Below are positions 1-7,645 of a DNA stretch of 64,000 bases, one piece after another; position 1 is the first letter of the stretch, and every line of letters starts with the position of its first letter. Under the pieces are notes generated by a model, which saw only the letters and a program-made list of their open reading frames with translations, did not search any database and was not told the DNA's origin. The position numbers and the translations under genes are program-made. This DNA comes from Companilactobacillus nuruki (lineage in GTDB: Bacteria; Bacillota; Bacilli; Lactobacillales; Lactobacillaceae), in the NCBI RefSeq assembly GCF_002872255.1, contig NZ_NIPR01000008.1, forward strand, positions 1 to 64,000, written 5' to 3'.

Positions 1-94
1 ACTCTATTTATCGTACAGCCTTTAATTTGTTTCGATTTCTTTTTTTTTACCAAAAAATAGATTAAAATAGTTAAGCATAAAGTTAATGAAAGCC

Positions 95-122
95 TTTACT
101 TTTAAACGTTAACTGCTATATT
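95..122 (+). promoter_or_regulatory. Putative promoter of the oleate hydratase gene
   Basis: A -35-like TTTACT (95-100) and a -10 TATATT (117-122) lie 16 bp apart. The -10 is preceded by TGC, which makes it an extended -10. It lies about 48 bp before the oleate hydratase start. The rest of 1-169 shows no gene. Confidence 0.45.
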
Positions 123-169
123 TAAAGTGTATAGGATGAAATAGTAAGATTTGAATGGAGGTCAGTATT

Positions 170-1846
170 ATGACGAGAAAAGCCTACATGATTGGTACCG
201 GTATTGGAAATTTAGCAGCTGGTATTTATTTAATTCGTGATGGTGGATTCAATGGTGAGCAAATCACTATGATGGGTCTAGAAACACATGGTGCGAACGA
301 TGGTGCTCCTACGAAAGATTATGAAAAAGAATATGGTAATCAGGCCTTATCTAACAGTAAGGGATTTTTAGCCAAGGGTGGTCGTATGCTAAATGAGGAA
401 ACCTACGAAAATCTTTGGGATTTATTGCGTTCGGTTCCTTCATTGGATCATCCAGGTCAGACCGTAACAGATGATATTTTGAACTTTGACCATGCTCATC
501 CAACACATGATGTTGGTCGTTTGATTGATGATGATGGACCACGTATTAAGCCAAATAAAGATAATTATAAGCATATGCAATTTACTAACAAAGAAAGATA
601 TTTGTTAAGTAAATTAATGCTGATGCCTGAAAAAGATGAAGAGACATTAAACAATATTAGTATTGCCGAATGGTTCGAGAGTACTCCACATTTCTTCACA
701 ACCAATTTCTGGTATATGTGGCAAACTACTTTTGCATTCAAGCGTGCTAGCTCAGCCATGGAGTTGCGTCGTTATATGAATCGTATGATTCTAGAATTCA
801 GCCGAATCAACACACTTGAAGGAGTTACAAGAACCCCTTATAACCAATACGAAAGTATTATTTTACCAATGCGTAAGTATCTGGAAGACCGTGGTGTAAC
901 ATTTATTAATAATCGCAAGGTAACTGATTTGGAATTCAAAGATACACCTCTTCAAGATGATATCGTCGTAACTGGTATTAAATACGAAGAAGTCGATAAT
1001 GATAACAAAGAAGGTCACATCGAGGTTGCTGAAAATGATTTGGTCTTTGATACTAATGGTTCAATTACCGATAGTTCTTCAATAGGCGATTACGATACTC
1101 CAGTTAAGGAAAATATGGAGTATGCTCCGAGTGCAATGCTTTGGAAGAAGGCTGCTGAGAAATTCTATTCACTCGGTAATCCAGATAAATTCTTCAATGA
1201 TCGTACTCAAAGTGAGTGGATGAGTTTTACAGTAACAACTGACAATCATTATCTGGTTAATGAAATTGCTCGTATTACTCAACAAGAACCAGGTAATGCC
1301 TTGAATACTTGGATTAACAGTACATCATTGATGTCGATTGTTGTTCATCATCAACCACATTTCAAAGCTCAAAAGCCTAATGAATCAGTCTTCTGGGGTT
1401 ACTTCATGTATCCAAGAAGAAATGGAGATTATGTTCAAAAGCCTATTATTGAAATGACAGGTAAGGAAATGCTTGAGGAATTCCTTGGTCAGTTAGCGGC
1501 AGTTGATCCAAGTAAGGATAATATTGCAAATCATAAAGAAGAGATTATGGAGAGTATTGTGAACGTTATTCCTGTTCATATGCCATATGCAAGTGCTTTG
1601 TTTAACCAACGAGCAGTTGGCGACCGTCCAGATGTAGTTCCTGAACATAGCCGTAACTTGGCCTTTATAAGTCAATTCTGTGAACAACCATTTGATATGG
1701 TCTTTACTGAACAATATTCGTTCCGTGCTGCCCAACGAGCAGTATATACTTTGTTAAATATTCCATTGTCAGAAATGACACCAATGCATCATTATGAAAA
1801 AGATCCTAAAGTAATGGCACGTGCTACTAAGACAATGTTTAGATAA
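170..1846 (+). CDS. ohyA: Oleate hydratase (myosin-cross-reactive antigen family)
   Basis: FAD-dependent fatty-acid double-bond hydratase, family MCRA/oleate hydratase, which adds water to oleic or linoleic acid to give 10-hydroxy fatty acids, usually at the membrane surface. I start at the ATG at 170 (558 aa) because GGAGG (157-161) sits 8 nt upstream; the in-frame ATG at 155 lacks such a site. The N-terminus carries the dinucleotide-binding loop GTGIGNLAAG near residue 9, followed by family blocks such as HGANDGAPT, KGGRMLN and NFWYMWQTTFAF, and the C-terminal MPYASALFNQRA block. Length is as expected for lactobacilli. It stands alone, with its own promoter-like site and terminator. In lactobacilli such enzymes detoxify host or food unsaturated fatty acids. 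Confidence 0.95.
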   Translation: MTRKAYMIGTGIGNLAAGIYLIRDGGFNGEQITMMGLETHGANDGAPTKDYEKEYGNQALSNSKGFLAKGGRMLNEETYENLWDLLRSVPSLDHPGQTVTDDILNFDHAHPTHDVGRLIDDDGPRIKPNKDNYKHMQFTNKERYLLSKLMLMPEKDEETLNNISIAEWFESTPHFFTTNFWYMWQTTFAFKRASSAMELRRYMNRMILEFSRINTLEGVTRTPYNQYESIILPMRKYLEDRGVTFINNRKVTDLEFKDTPLQDDIVVTGIKYEEVDNDNKEGHIEVAENDLVFDTNGSITDSSSIGDYDTPVKENMEYAPSAMLWKKAAEKFYSLGNPDKFFNDRTQSEWMSFTVTTDNHYLVNEIARITQQEPGNALNTWINSTSLMSIVVHHQPHFKAQKPNESVFWGYFMYPRRNGDYVQKPIIEMTGKEMLEEFLGQLAAVDPSKDNIANHKEEIMESIVNVIPVHMPYASALFNQRAVGDRPDVVPEHSRNLAFISQFCEQPFDMVFTEQYSFRAAQRAVYTLLNIPLSEMTPMHHYEKDPKVMARATKTMFR

Positions 1847-1860
1847 AATAATTCACAAGC

Positions 1861-1891
1861 AGGAGTTGAAATTAATTTCAACTCCTTTTTT
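1861..1891 (+). terminator. Rho-independent terminator after oleate hydratase
   Basis: GGAGTTGAAA and TTTCAACTCC form a stem around TTAA, followed by six T. It lies 15 bp after the stop. Confidence 0.9.
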
Positions 1892-1921
1892 GTGAACTCA
1901 AAAAGGCCTAAAGAGTCTACT

Positions 1922-1941
1922 TTGTGAATAAAAGTTCACAA
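1922..1941 (+). promoter_or_regulatory. Rex-like operator upstream of adhE
   Basis: TTGTGAA (1922-1928) and TTCACAA (1935-1941) are perfect inverted arms 6 bp apart. The redox repressor Rex of Firmicutes binds TTGTGAA/TTCACAA arms, usually with about 4 bp between, and adhE is a classic Rex target. The wider spacing is a reason for caution. A half site, TGTGAAATAAAT, recurs at 1963-1974. Confidence 0.45.
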
Positions 1942-2001
1942 TATAGTTGAATATTTAAATGCTGTGAAATAAATATAAGACTATAAAAATAGTTACTACG
2001 T

Positions 2002-2030
2002 GTTGATATATCAACGTGAATACGTTTACA
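2002..2030 (+). promoter_or_regulatory. Palindrome plus cre-like site upstream of adhE
   Basis: GTTGATATATCAAC (2002-2015) is a perfect 14-bp palindrome that fits neither Rex nor CcpA. Right after it, TGAATACGTTTACA (2017-2030) matches the CcpA cre consensus TGWAANCGNTNWCA with one mismatch. Both lie just upstream of the putative promoter at 2053-2080. Confidence 0.45.
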
Positions 2031-2052
2031 TCGGAAAATGAGCTAAAAGTGC

Positions 2053-2080
2053 TTGAACAAAATAAACACAGTGATAAGAT
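2053..2080 (+). promoter_or_regulatory. Putative adhE promoter
   Basis: -35 TTGAAC (2053-2058) and -10 TAAGAT (2075-2080), spacer 16 bp, with TGA just before the -10. The leader to the adhE start is about 45 nt. Confidence 0.4.
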
Positions 2081-2131
2081 AAAACGTGAATTAGTTAACA
2101 AATGTGTTTTTTAAATCTTGGGGGTAATTAA

Positions 2132-4750
2132 ATGTTGAAGGGTTCCAAAGGTACAAAAGAAAATTTAAAACCAGATGAAAAAGAAGACGTAAAACCTGGT
2201 ATTGATAGTATGGTTGCCAAAGCTCACAAGGCTTTGGATATTATGGATAGCTTCACTCAAGAACAAGTTGATCACATTGTTCATCAAATGGCAATCGCTG
2301 GTTTAAATGCGAGTTTTGAATTAGCCAAATTGGCATACAAGGAAACTGGTCGTGGACTTGTTGAAGATAAAGTTATTAAAAATATGTATGCCACTGAAGA
2401 AATTTGGCACTCTATTAAACGTGATAAGACCGTTGGAATTATCGAAGACGATAAAGAACACCGTTTGATTAAGGTTGCTGAACCTCTTGGTGTACTAGCT
2501 GGTGTTACACCAGTTACTAACCCAACTTCAACAGCAATGTTTAAATCACTGATTGCCTTAAAAACAAGAAATCCAATTATATTTGGATTCCATCCTCAAG
2601 CTCAAGAGTGTTCAGTTGCCGCCGCTAAAGTTATGTTAAAGGCCGCAATTGCAGCTGGGGCTCCAGAAGGTGTTATTCAATGGATCGAAAAACCAAGTAT
2701 TGAAGCTACAACATATTTAATTAATCACGAAGGAGTAGCTAGTGTTTTGGCTACTGGTGGTCCTGGTATGGTTAAGGCCGCTTATTCAACTGGAAAACCA
2801 GCTTTAGGTGTTGGTCCTGGTAATGGTCCTGCTTACATTGAAAAAACTGCTAATATCAAACGTGCAGTTAATGACATTGTACTATCCAAAACTTTTGATA
2901 ACGGAATGATTTGTGCCGCTGAGAATAGTGCAATTGTTGATGCGGATATTTATGATGATGTTAAGTCTTTGCTTGAAAAAAATAAGGTTTACTTTATTAA
3001 AAAATCTGACCATAAAAAATTAGCCGATGCAATGTTCAGACCACGAGGTGGTGTTAAGGGACCTATTGCTGGACAGTCAGCCCTTAGTATTGCCAAATTG
3101 GCGGGTATTAAAGTCCCAACCGATACCAAGGTACTTGGTGTAGAAATCTCTAAAGTTGGTCCTGAAGAACCACTTTCAGCTGAAAAACTTTCACCAGTTT
3201 TGTCAGTTTATAAAGTAAGTGGTCATAAAGAAGGTTTTGAAAAGGCTGATGAGTTACTTCACTTTGGTGGTTTAGGACATACTGTTGGAATCCATACGAT
3301 GAATGAAGATTTGGCTACTGAGTTTGGCATTAAGATGAAAGCTAGTCGTGTACTAGTTAATACTCCTGCTGCCATTGGTGGTATTGGTAATCTTTATAAC
3401 GAGATGATTCCCTCACTTACTCTTGGTACTGGTTCATGGGGGAAAAATTCAATTTCTCACAACGTATCTTCATTTGATTTGCTTAATATTAAGACAATCG
3501 CAAAACGGAGAAATAATATGCAATGGATCAAACAACCAAGAGTCTATTATGAAAAGACCTCAGTTAGATATCTTGAGGATCTTGAAGGCATGAAACGTGC
3601 TTTGATCGTCTGTGATCCTGTTATGGTTCAATTGGGATATGTTGATACAATCACGGATGAGTTGAAACGGAGCAAATTCCATGTTGAATATTCAATGTTT
3701 TCAGATGTTGATAATATTGTGACAACCGATGTTGTTCAACGTGGTGTAACTCAAATGAACTTATTCAAACCAGACACCATTATTGCTTTAGGTGGTGGAA
3801 CGACCATGGACGCTGCCAAAGATATGTGGTTATTCTACGAGCATCCAGATGTTGATTTGTTTGGAGCTAAACAGGGATTCGTTGATATCAGAAAACGTGC
3901 TTATAAGTTCCCTAAGCCTGAAAAAGCTCAGTTTGTTGCTATTCCAACAACCTTTGGTACAGGTGCTGAGGTAACTCCATTCAGCTCAATTATCGATACT
4001 AAGACGGGTACTAAGTATCCAATTGCCGACTATGCTCTAACACCTGATATTGCTATTATTGATTCACAATTTGTAGAAACTATGCCAAAGGAAATCATGG
4101 CTGAATCAGGAATGGACGTTTTGAATAACGCTGTCGAGTCATTTGTAGCTAATATGGCTTCAGATTATACTAGACCATATGCGTTACAAGCAATCAAATT
4201 AGTCTTTGATAATTTAGTTAAGGCTGTTAATGGTGATAAAGATGCTCAAGCAGAAATGCACAATGCTTCTACTTTAGCAGGTATGTCATTTGGTAATGCT
4301 TTTGCTGGTGTTGGACATTCAATTACCGATGTTTTAACTAATGCTTATGGAATTAGACATGGCTTGGCATCAATCATTGCCTTACCACAAGTTATTAATT
4401 ATAACTTTGAACAGCCAACTAAGATTACAATGTGGCCTAAATATGAGAGCTTTAGAGCTGATTCAGATTATGCTTTAATAGCTAGTTATATTGGTTTAAC
4501 TGGTGAAAATAATGAGGCTAAAAAAGATGCCTTAGTTAAAAAGATTGTTGATTTAGCTCATGAAATAGGGATTAAATTGAGTTTGAAGGATAACTACATT
4601 GATAAAAAAGATTTTGATGAGAAGTTAGATAGTTTATCAGAACAAGCTTTTGGTGATCAATTCTCATTTACTAACCCTAAGGAACCATTAATCTCAGAAT
4701 TAAAACAAGTTCTTGAAGATTGTTACGTTGGAAAGAATATTGAAAAGTAA
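2132..4750 (+). CDS. adhE: Bifunctional acetaldehyde-CoA/alcohol dehydrogenase
   Basis: Converts acetyl-CoA to acetaldehyde and then ethanol with two NADH, a fermentative redox sink; members form spirosome filaments in the cytoplasm. The 872-aa protein has an N-terminal aldehyde dehydrogenase domain with the catalytic Cys at about 261 in NGMICAAE, and a C-terminal iron-dependent alcohol dehydrogenase domain with GGGTTMDAAK, PTTFGTGAEVTP and HSITDVLTNAYGIRHGLA, which hold nucleotide-site and metal-site residues. Length is normal for the family. The start has GGGGG 8 nt upstream. It is monocistronic, behind Rex-like and cre-like sites, which suggests control by NADH/NAD ratio and carbon source (inference). 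A strong terminator follows. Confidence 0.97.
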   Translation: MLKGSKGTKENLKPDEKEDVKPGIDSMVAKAHKALDIMDSFTQEQVDHIVHQMAIAGLNASFELAKLAYKETGRGLVEDKVIKNMYATEEIWHSIKRDKTVGIIEDDKEHRLIKVAEPLGVLAGVTPVTNPTSTAMFKSLIALKTRNPIIFGFHPQAQECSVAAAKVMLKAAIAAGAPEGVIQWIEKPSIEATTYLINHEGVASVLATGGPGMVKAAYSTGKPALGVGPGNGPAYIEKTANIKRAVNDIVLSKTFDNGMICAAENSAIVDADIYDDVKSLLEKNKVYFIKKSDHKKLADAMFRPRGGVKGPIAGQSALSIAKLAGIKVPTDTKVLGVEISKVGPEEPLSAEKLSPVLSVYKVSGHKEGFEKADELLHFGGLGHTVGIHTMNEDLATEFGIKMKASRVLVNTPAAIGGIGNLYNEMIPSLTLGTGSWGKNSISHNVSSFDLLNIKTIAKRRNNMQWIKQPRVYYEKTSVRYLEDLEGMKRALIVCDPVMVQLGYVDTITDELKRSKFHVEYSMFSDVDNIVTTDVVQRGVTQMNLFKPDTIIALGGGTTMDAAKDMWLFYEHPDVDLFGAKQGFVDIRKRAYKFPKPEKAQFVAIPTTFGTGAEVTPFSSIIDTKTGTKYPIADYALTPDIAIIDSQFVETMPKEIMAESGMDVLNNAVESFVANMASDYTRPYALQAIKLVFDNLVKAVNGDKDAQAEMHNASTLAGMSFGNAFAGVGHSITDVLTNAYGIRHGLASIIALPQVINYNFEQPTKITMWPKYESFRADSDYALIASYIGLTGENNEAKKDALVKKIVDLAHEIGIKLSLKDNYIDKKDFDEKLDSLSEQAFGDQFSFTNPKEPLISELKQVLEDCYVGKNIEK

Positions 4751-4805
4751 ATTATGATTAAAGAAGATTTGGTAGGATCAATTGATCTTTTAATGTAATC
4801 TAAAT

Positions 4806-4844
4806 AAGGACGACAGCTCAAAATTGAGTTGTCGTCCTTATTTA
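4806..4844 (+). terminator. Terminator after adhE
   Basis: AAGGACGACAGCTCAA (4806-4821) pairs with TTGAGTTGTCGTCCTT (4824-4839) over about 16 bp including one G-U pair, followed by ATTTACTT. Confidence 0.85.
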
Positions 4845-4918
4845 CTTCAATGTTCAAAAATTGAGTGTGTCTATACAGAATATTATTGGAGATGTAATAA
4901 ATTAATAGTGTTTAAATA

Positions 4919-5164
4919 TTAATTTTTATTAGCTGTTATCAATCGATAATTATAAGAATTTATAACTAATTCAATGTCTTTATTTTTTAGATAATAGTTC
5001 TTACCTTGTTTGATAATAGTGGTTCTAGGATCAGAGATTATTTTATTTACCAATTGTTTTATTTCATCATTATCTAGCTTAGTGCCTAGTTTTTTGTTAA
5101 AGCGTTCAAAAACTAATGGAGTATAACAAATGTTTTTTAAGAAAATATCATTAGCAGGTATCAT
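4919..5164 (-). CDS. DUF3781-like small protein
   Basis: An 81-aa soluble protein. The pattern ICYTPLVFERFNKKLG near the N-terminus, then a basic middle and NSYNYRLITA at the end, resembles DUF3781, a small family of unknown function common in Firmicutes. Its start lies 1 nt after the stop of the secreted glycerophosphodiesterase gene, with GGTGG inside that gene's last codons as ribosome binding site, so the two are co-transcribed. No function is assigned. No terminator is clear downstream on this strand. Confidence 0.7.
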   Translation of the reverse strand: MIPANDIFLKNICYTPLVFERFNKKLGTKLDNDEIKQLVNKIISDPRTTIIKQGKNYYLKNKDIELVINSYNYRLITANKN

Positions 5165-5165
5165 A

Positions 5166-6026
5166 TTATTTCCACCTATTGATTAATTTAATGGTTTCTT
5201 TAGTGTTATTTGTAAAAACACTGTCGACTTTTAAAGTGTTCAATGCGTCATAATTGTCATTGTAAGTATTAAGAATCCAAGCATTAGTCTTAAAGCCATT
5301 TTTATGAGCTAGTTTGATTAATTTGGGTGTCCATTGATCGAGTTTGATGGAAATAAATTTAATATAACGAGGAGCGTTCTCTATTTGTTCACTGTATTGT
5401 CGTTCAGTAACAGAATCTAAGAGCCAGAGTGTGGGGATGTTTTTAAAAGAATTGTGAACTTCTTTAATGCCAGGCAAACTTTGATCTTGAAAAATAATAT
5501 TGTTAGTCATACCGTATTTTTTTAATTCTTTAATGAGCGCTTTTTCAGTATCTGTATTGTCGCCAGCATTCTTTTTTGTTTCTATTATATAATGGACTTT
5601 TTTGCCATAACGGTTGAAAACATCTTTTAATTGATGAATCTTTTCACCATTGTGTAATTTAACCTTATCAATTTGACTGGAGTTAGATGTTGAAATAGTG
5701 ACATTATGACCAGTTGATTTTTTGAGATTATCATCATGAGAAACATAAAGTTTGTTATCTTTACTTAGCCAAACGTCCTGTTCAATATATTGACTGCCAT
5801 CTTTTATAGCTTGATTGTAGCCACTGAATGAGTGATCAGGATTATTATAGGGACTACCACGGTGTGAAAAGACAATAGGTGTGTCAGGTTCTGCGTGGTT
5901 GACGCTATTTGAAATTGAGGTTAAATTTTTGGCTTTTGGAGCCGCTGCGGCATTAACAGTAGTGGCTGACAATGGTAAAAAAAAGATCAAGGTCATCAAA
6001 AATGATACAATTTTAGTTTTCTTCAT
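5166..6026 (-). CDS. Secreted glycerophosphodiester phosphodiesterase
   Basis: GDPD family enzyme that hydrolyses glycerophosphodiesters to glycerol-3-phosphate and an alcohol, probably on deacylated lipids or teichoic-acid-related substrates outside the cell. The 286-aa protein begins with a signal peptide (KKTK, hydrophobic core, AAAA near residue 28). Family blocks follow: SHRGSPYNNPDHS (catalytic His-Arg; the usual PENT is here PDHS), YIEQDVWLSKD (metal-binding Glu and Asp) and YVSHDDNLKKSTG (second His). AAGGAG lies 6 nt before the ATG. It is the first gene of a two-gene unit with the DUF3781 gene. Substrate is not shown by sequence. Confidence 0.92.
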   Translation of the reverse strand: MKKTKIVSFLMTLIFFLPLSATTVNAAAAPKAKNLTSISNSVNHAEPDTPIVFSHRGSPYNNPDHSFSGYNQAIKDGSQYIEQDVWLSKDNKLYVSHDDNLKKSTGHNVTISTSNSSQIDKVKLHNGEKIHQLKDVFNRYGKKVHYIIETKKNAGDNTDTEKALIKELKKYGMTNNIIFQDQSLPGIKEVHNSFKNIPTLWLLDSVTERQYSEQIENAPRYIKFISIKLDQWTPKLIKLAHKNGFKTNAWILNTYNDNYDALNTLKVDSVFTNNTKETIKLINRWK

Positions 6027-6065
6027 GATTACTCCTTAAATTCAATATATTCATATTTTACCCAT

Positions 6066-6095
6066 AAAAAAAGTGTTACTGCAAGACAGTAACAC
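6066..6095 (-). terminator. Terminator after the small membrane protein gene
   Basis: GTGTTACTG (6073-6081) and CAGTAACAC (6087-6095) form a 9-bp stem; seven A at 6066-6072 read as a U-tract on the minus strand. Confidence 0.85.
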
Positions 6096-6101
6096 GATTA
6101 A

Positions 6102-6347
6102 TTAGTGAAGTCCAAAAGGTCCCTTGGGTTCAGCATTTTTGATAGCTAGTTGTTTAGTTCTTTCACGCTCAATTTTTAATTGCTTTTTAACAAGTCTATT
6201 TTTCCAAAATCCATGCACAGCAATGGCAACTGGAATTGTCATTGTACCAAATACTGCTGGTATCAACCAAGGATTATCATGAATGATTTCAAATGCCTGT
6301 TGGTTTGATTCTTCAAGATTTTTGCGAATTTCTTCAGGTGACAACAT
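6102..6347 (-). CDS. Small single-pass membrane protein, unknown function
   Basis: 81 aa from the ATG at 6347, which has AAAGGA 9 nt upstream; an upstream in-frame TTG overlaps that ribosome binding site and is not used here. A hydrophilic N-terminus (LSPEEIRKNLEESNQQ) is followed by one hydrophobic segment around residues 24-45 (PWLIPAVFGTMTIPVAIAVH) and a highly charged tail (KKQLKIERERTKQ). I do not recognise a family. It is monocistronic with its own terminator. Confidence 0.7.
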   Translation of the reverse strand: MLSPEEIRKNLEESNQQAFEIIHDNPWLIPAVFGTMTIPVAIAVHGFWKNRLVKKQLKIERERTKQLAIKNAEPKGPFGLH

Positions 6348-6481
6348 ATTATCGCGTCCTTTCAACTTTGCCTAAAGCATAATATAAAAAGTGATTACTG
6401 TCATCATATATAGACAATAAATTATAATCTTTCCGGTTTTAATTTGATAAGATAGTCTTAAGAGATTAAAGAGGAAAGAAT

Positions 6482-7156
6482 ATGAAGAGATTTCAAAGTT
6501 TTAAACTATTTCAATTACGAGAGATAGCTATTGGATTAACCTTTATTGGCGGATTTATTGATGCCTATACTTTTGTTCAACGGGGTAATGTGCTAGCTGC
6601 TGGTCAAACAGGGAATATTATTTTTCTTAGTGTAGATATTGCACGTCATAATTTGCCGGGAGTAATTACCAAATTTGCGACGATGGTATTCTTCTGTCTA
6701 GGTATAGTTGCGGTTGAACTACTTAAACATAAAAATAATCGAAGTCATTATTGGCGTCTTGTTAGTTTGATAACAGAATTTATTGTTTGTATAATTGTTG
6801 GTTTCTTGCCAAAAAATATTTCTAATTTATATGTTGTTCCACCCTTAGCTTTTGTAATGGCAATGCAAAACGTTGCCTTTGACCAAATTGAAGGTTTAGG
6901 TTATAACAATGTTTTCTCTACTGGTAATTTAAAAAAGTCTGTTATTGCCTTTGTTGAATATTTTTATCATCATCGAACGAAAAATATTACTATTGCTAAA
7001 ACTTATTTTGAATTAGTTTTGGGTTTCTCTAGTGGAGCTATTGTATCAGCACTCTTACAGAAACGGTTTTTCCTTAAAACAATTTGGTTTGTACCGATCC
7101 TATTAATTATTGTGGGAACTTATTACACAATCTTATTATATAGGCGAGATGCTTAA
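6482..7156 (+). CDS. YoaK/DUF1275 family membrane protein
   Basis: 224-aa integral membrane protein with about six hydrophobic segments. Family landmarks are GFIDAYTFVQRGNVLAAGQTGNII near the N-terminus and AMQNVAFDQ in the middle, typical of DUF1275 (YoaK). Function is unknown; members are assumed to be transporters. AGAGGAAAG precedes the ATG. The stop overlaps the stop of the convergent SMR gene (7153-7156). Confidence 0.85.
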   Translation: MKRFQSFKLFQLREIAIGLTFIGGFIDAYTFVQRGNVLAAGQTGNIIFLSVDIARHNLPGVITKFATMVFFCLGIVAVELLKHKNNRSHYWRLVSLITEFIVCIIVGFLPKNISNLYVVPPLAFVMAMQNVAFDQIEGLGYNNVFSTGNLKKSVIAFVEYFYHHRTKNITIAKTYFELVLGFSSGAIVSALLQKRFFLKTIWFVPILLIIVGTYYTILLYRRDA

Positions 7157-7473
7157 CTACCAGAAGTAAATTTGATCCCAATAATACTGATTAGTAACAG
7201 AGCAACGAAGCCCCATGTTAAAGGTGAAATTTTATCTCCAAAGATAACCACCCCTGCAATGATCGAGCCGACGGCACCAATACCAGTCCAAATAGGATAG
7301 GCTAAACTCATAGGCATTTTTTTGATTGCTAAAGCCAGTAATCCCATACTCAAGGCTAAGCCAATAATTGTAAGAATTGTATAGTTCAATTTAGTGAAAC
7401 CATGGCTCAATTTCATAGTTGTGGCCCAAACAGTTTCAAAAAGTCCTGCTGTAATTAAATAGATCCAATTCAT
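7153..7473 (-). CDS. gdx: SMR family efflux protein, SugE/Gdx type
   Basis: 106-aa four-helix small multidrug resistance protein. I start at the ATG at 7473, with GGAGGA 7 nt upstream; reading further upstream would run through a leader terminator. The membrane-embedded Glu lies in helix 1 (AGLFETVWATTMKLSHGFTKL), and the AYPIWTGIGAVGS block matches the Gdx/SugE branch, several members of which export guanidinium (known of the family; not proven here). The dimeric antiporter would use the proton gradient. It is transcribed alone from a strong promoter through a roughly 107-nt leader with a terminator, which suggests ligand-controlled readthrough. Confidence 0.88.
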   Translation of the reverse strand: MNWIYLITAGLFETVWATTMKLSHGFTKLNYTILTIIGLALSMGLLALAIKKMPMSLAYPIWTGIGAVGSIIAGVVIFGDKISPLTWGFVALLLISIIGIKFTSGS

Positions 7474-7580
7474 AGTGTTTTCCTCCAAAAAAATAAGTAC
7501 TCCTAGCAATTCCTTCTTTGGCCTAATGGAATTGGTAAGAGTACTTTTTGTATTTGACACCCGGCGGTGTTTATTAATTT
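7474..7580 (-). promoter_or_regulatory. Structured leader with terminator before the SMR gene: candidate riboswitch
   Basis: On the minus strand the predicted RNA starts near 7580. It first forms a short hairpin, ACACC/GGTGT (7557-7570), with loop GCCG. A second, longer hairpin is made by AAGTACTC/GAGTACTT outside (7495-7502, 7539-7546) and AATTCC/GGAATT inside, followed by seven U (7487-7493). Its loop holds GGCC, which could pair with the GCC of the first loop. A small hairpin plus terminator before a guanidinium-exporter-type gene recalls guanidine-responsive leaders, but I cannot match a known class from memory. Confidence 0.6.
7487..7546 (-). terminator. Leader (attenuator) terminator before the SMR gene
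   Basis: Two-part stem (8 bp outer, 6-7 bp inner) followed by an uninterrupted seven-U tract on the minus strand, ending only 13 nt before the ATG. No gene lies upstream on this strand within the transcript, so it acts on the gene's own leader. Confidence 0.8.
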
Positions 7581-7586
7581 CAAATT

Positions 7587-7615
7587 ATTCTAGCAAATAA
7601 AAAGATAAATGGCAA
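7587..7615 (-). promoter_or_regulatory. Strong promoter of the SMR gene
   Basis: On the minus strand -35 TTGCCA (7615-7610) and -10 TAGAAT (7592-7587), spacer 17 bp, with TGC just before the -10. Confidence 0.75.
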
Positions 7616-7645
7616 ATATGAAAAACACAACAAAGTTTGTATTTC

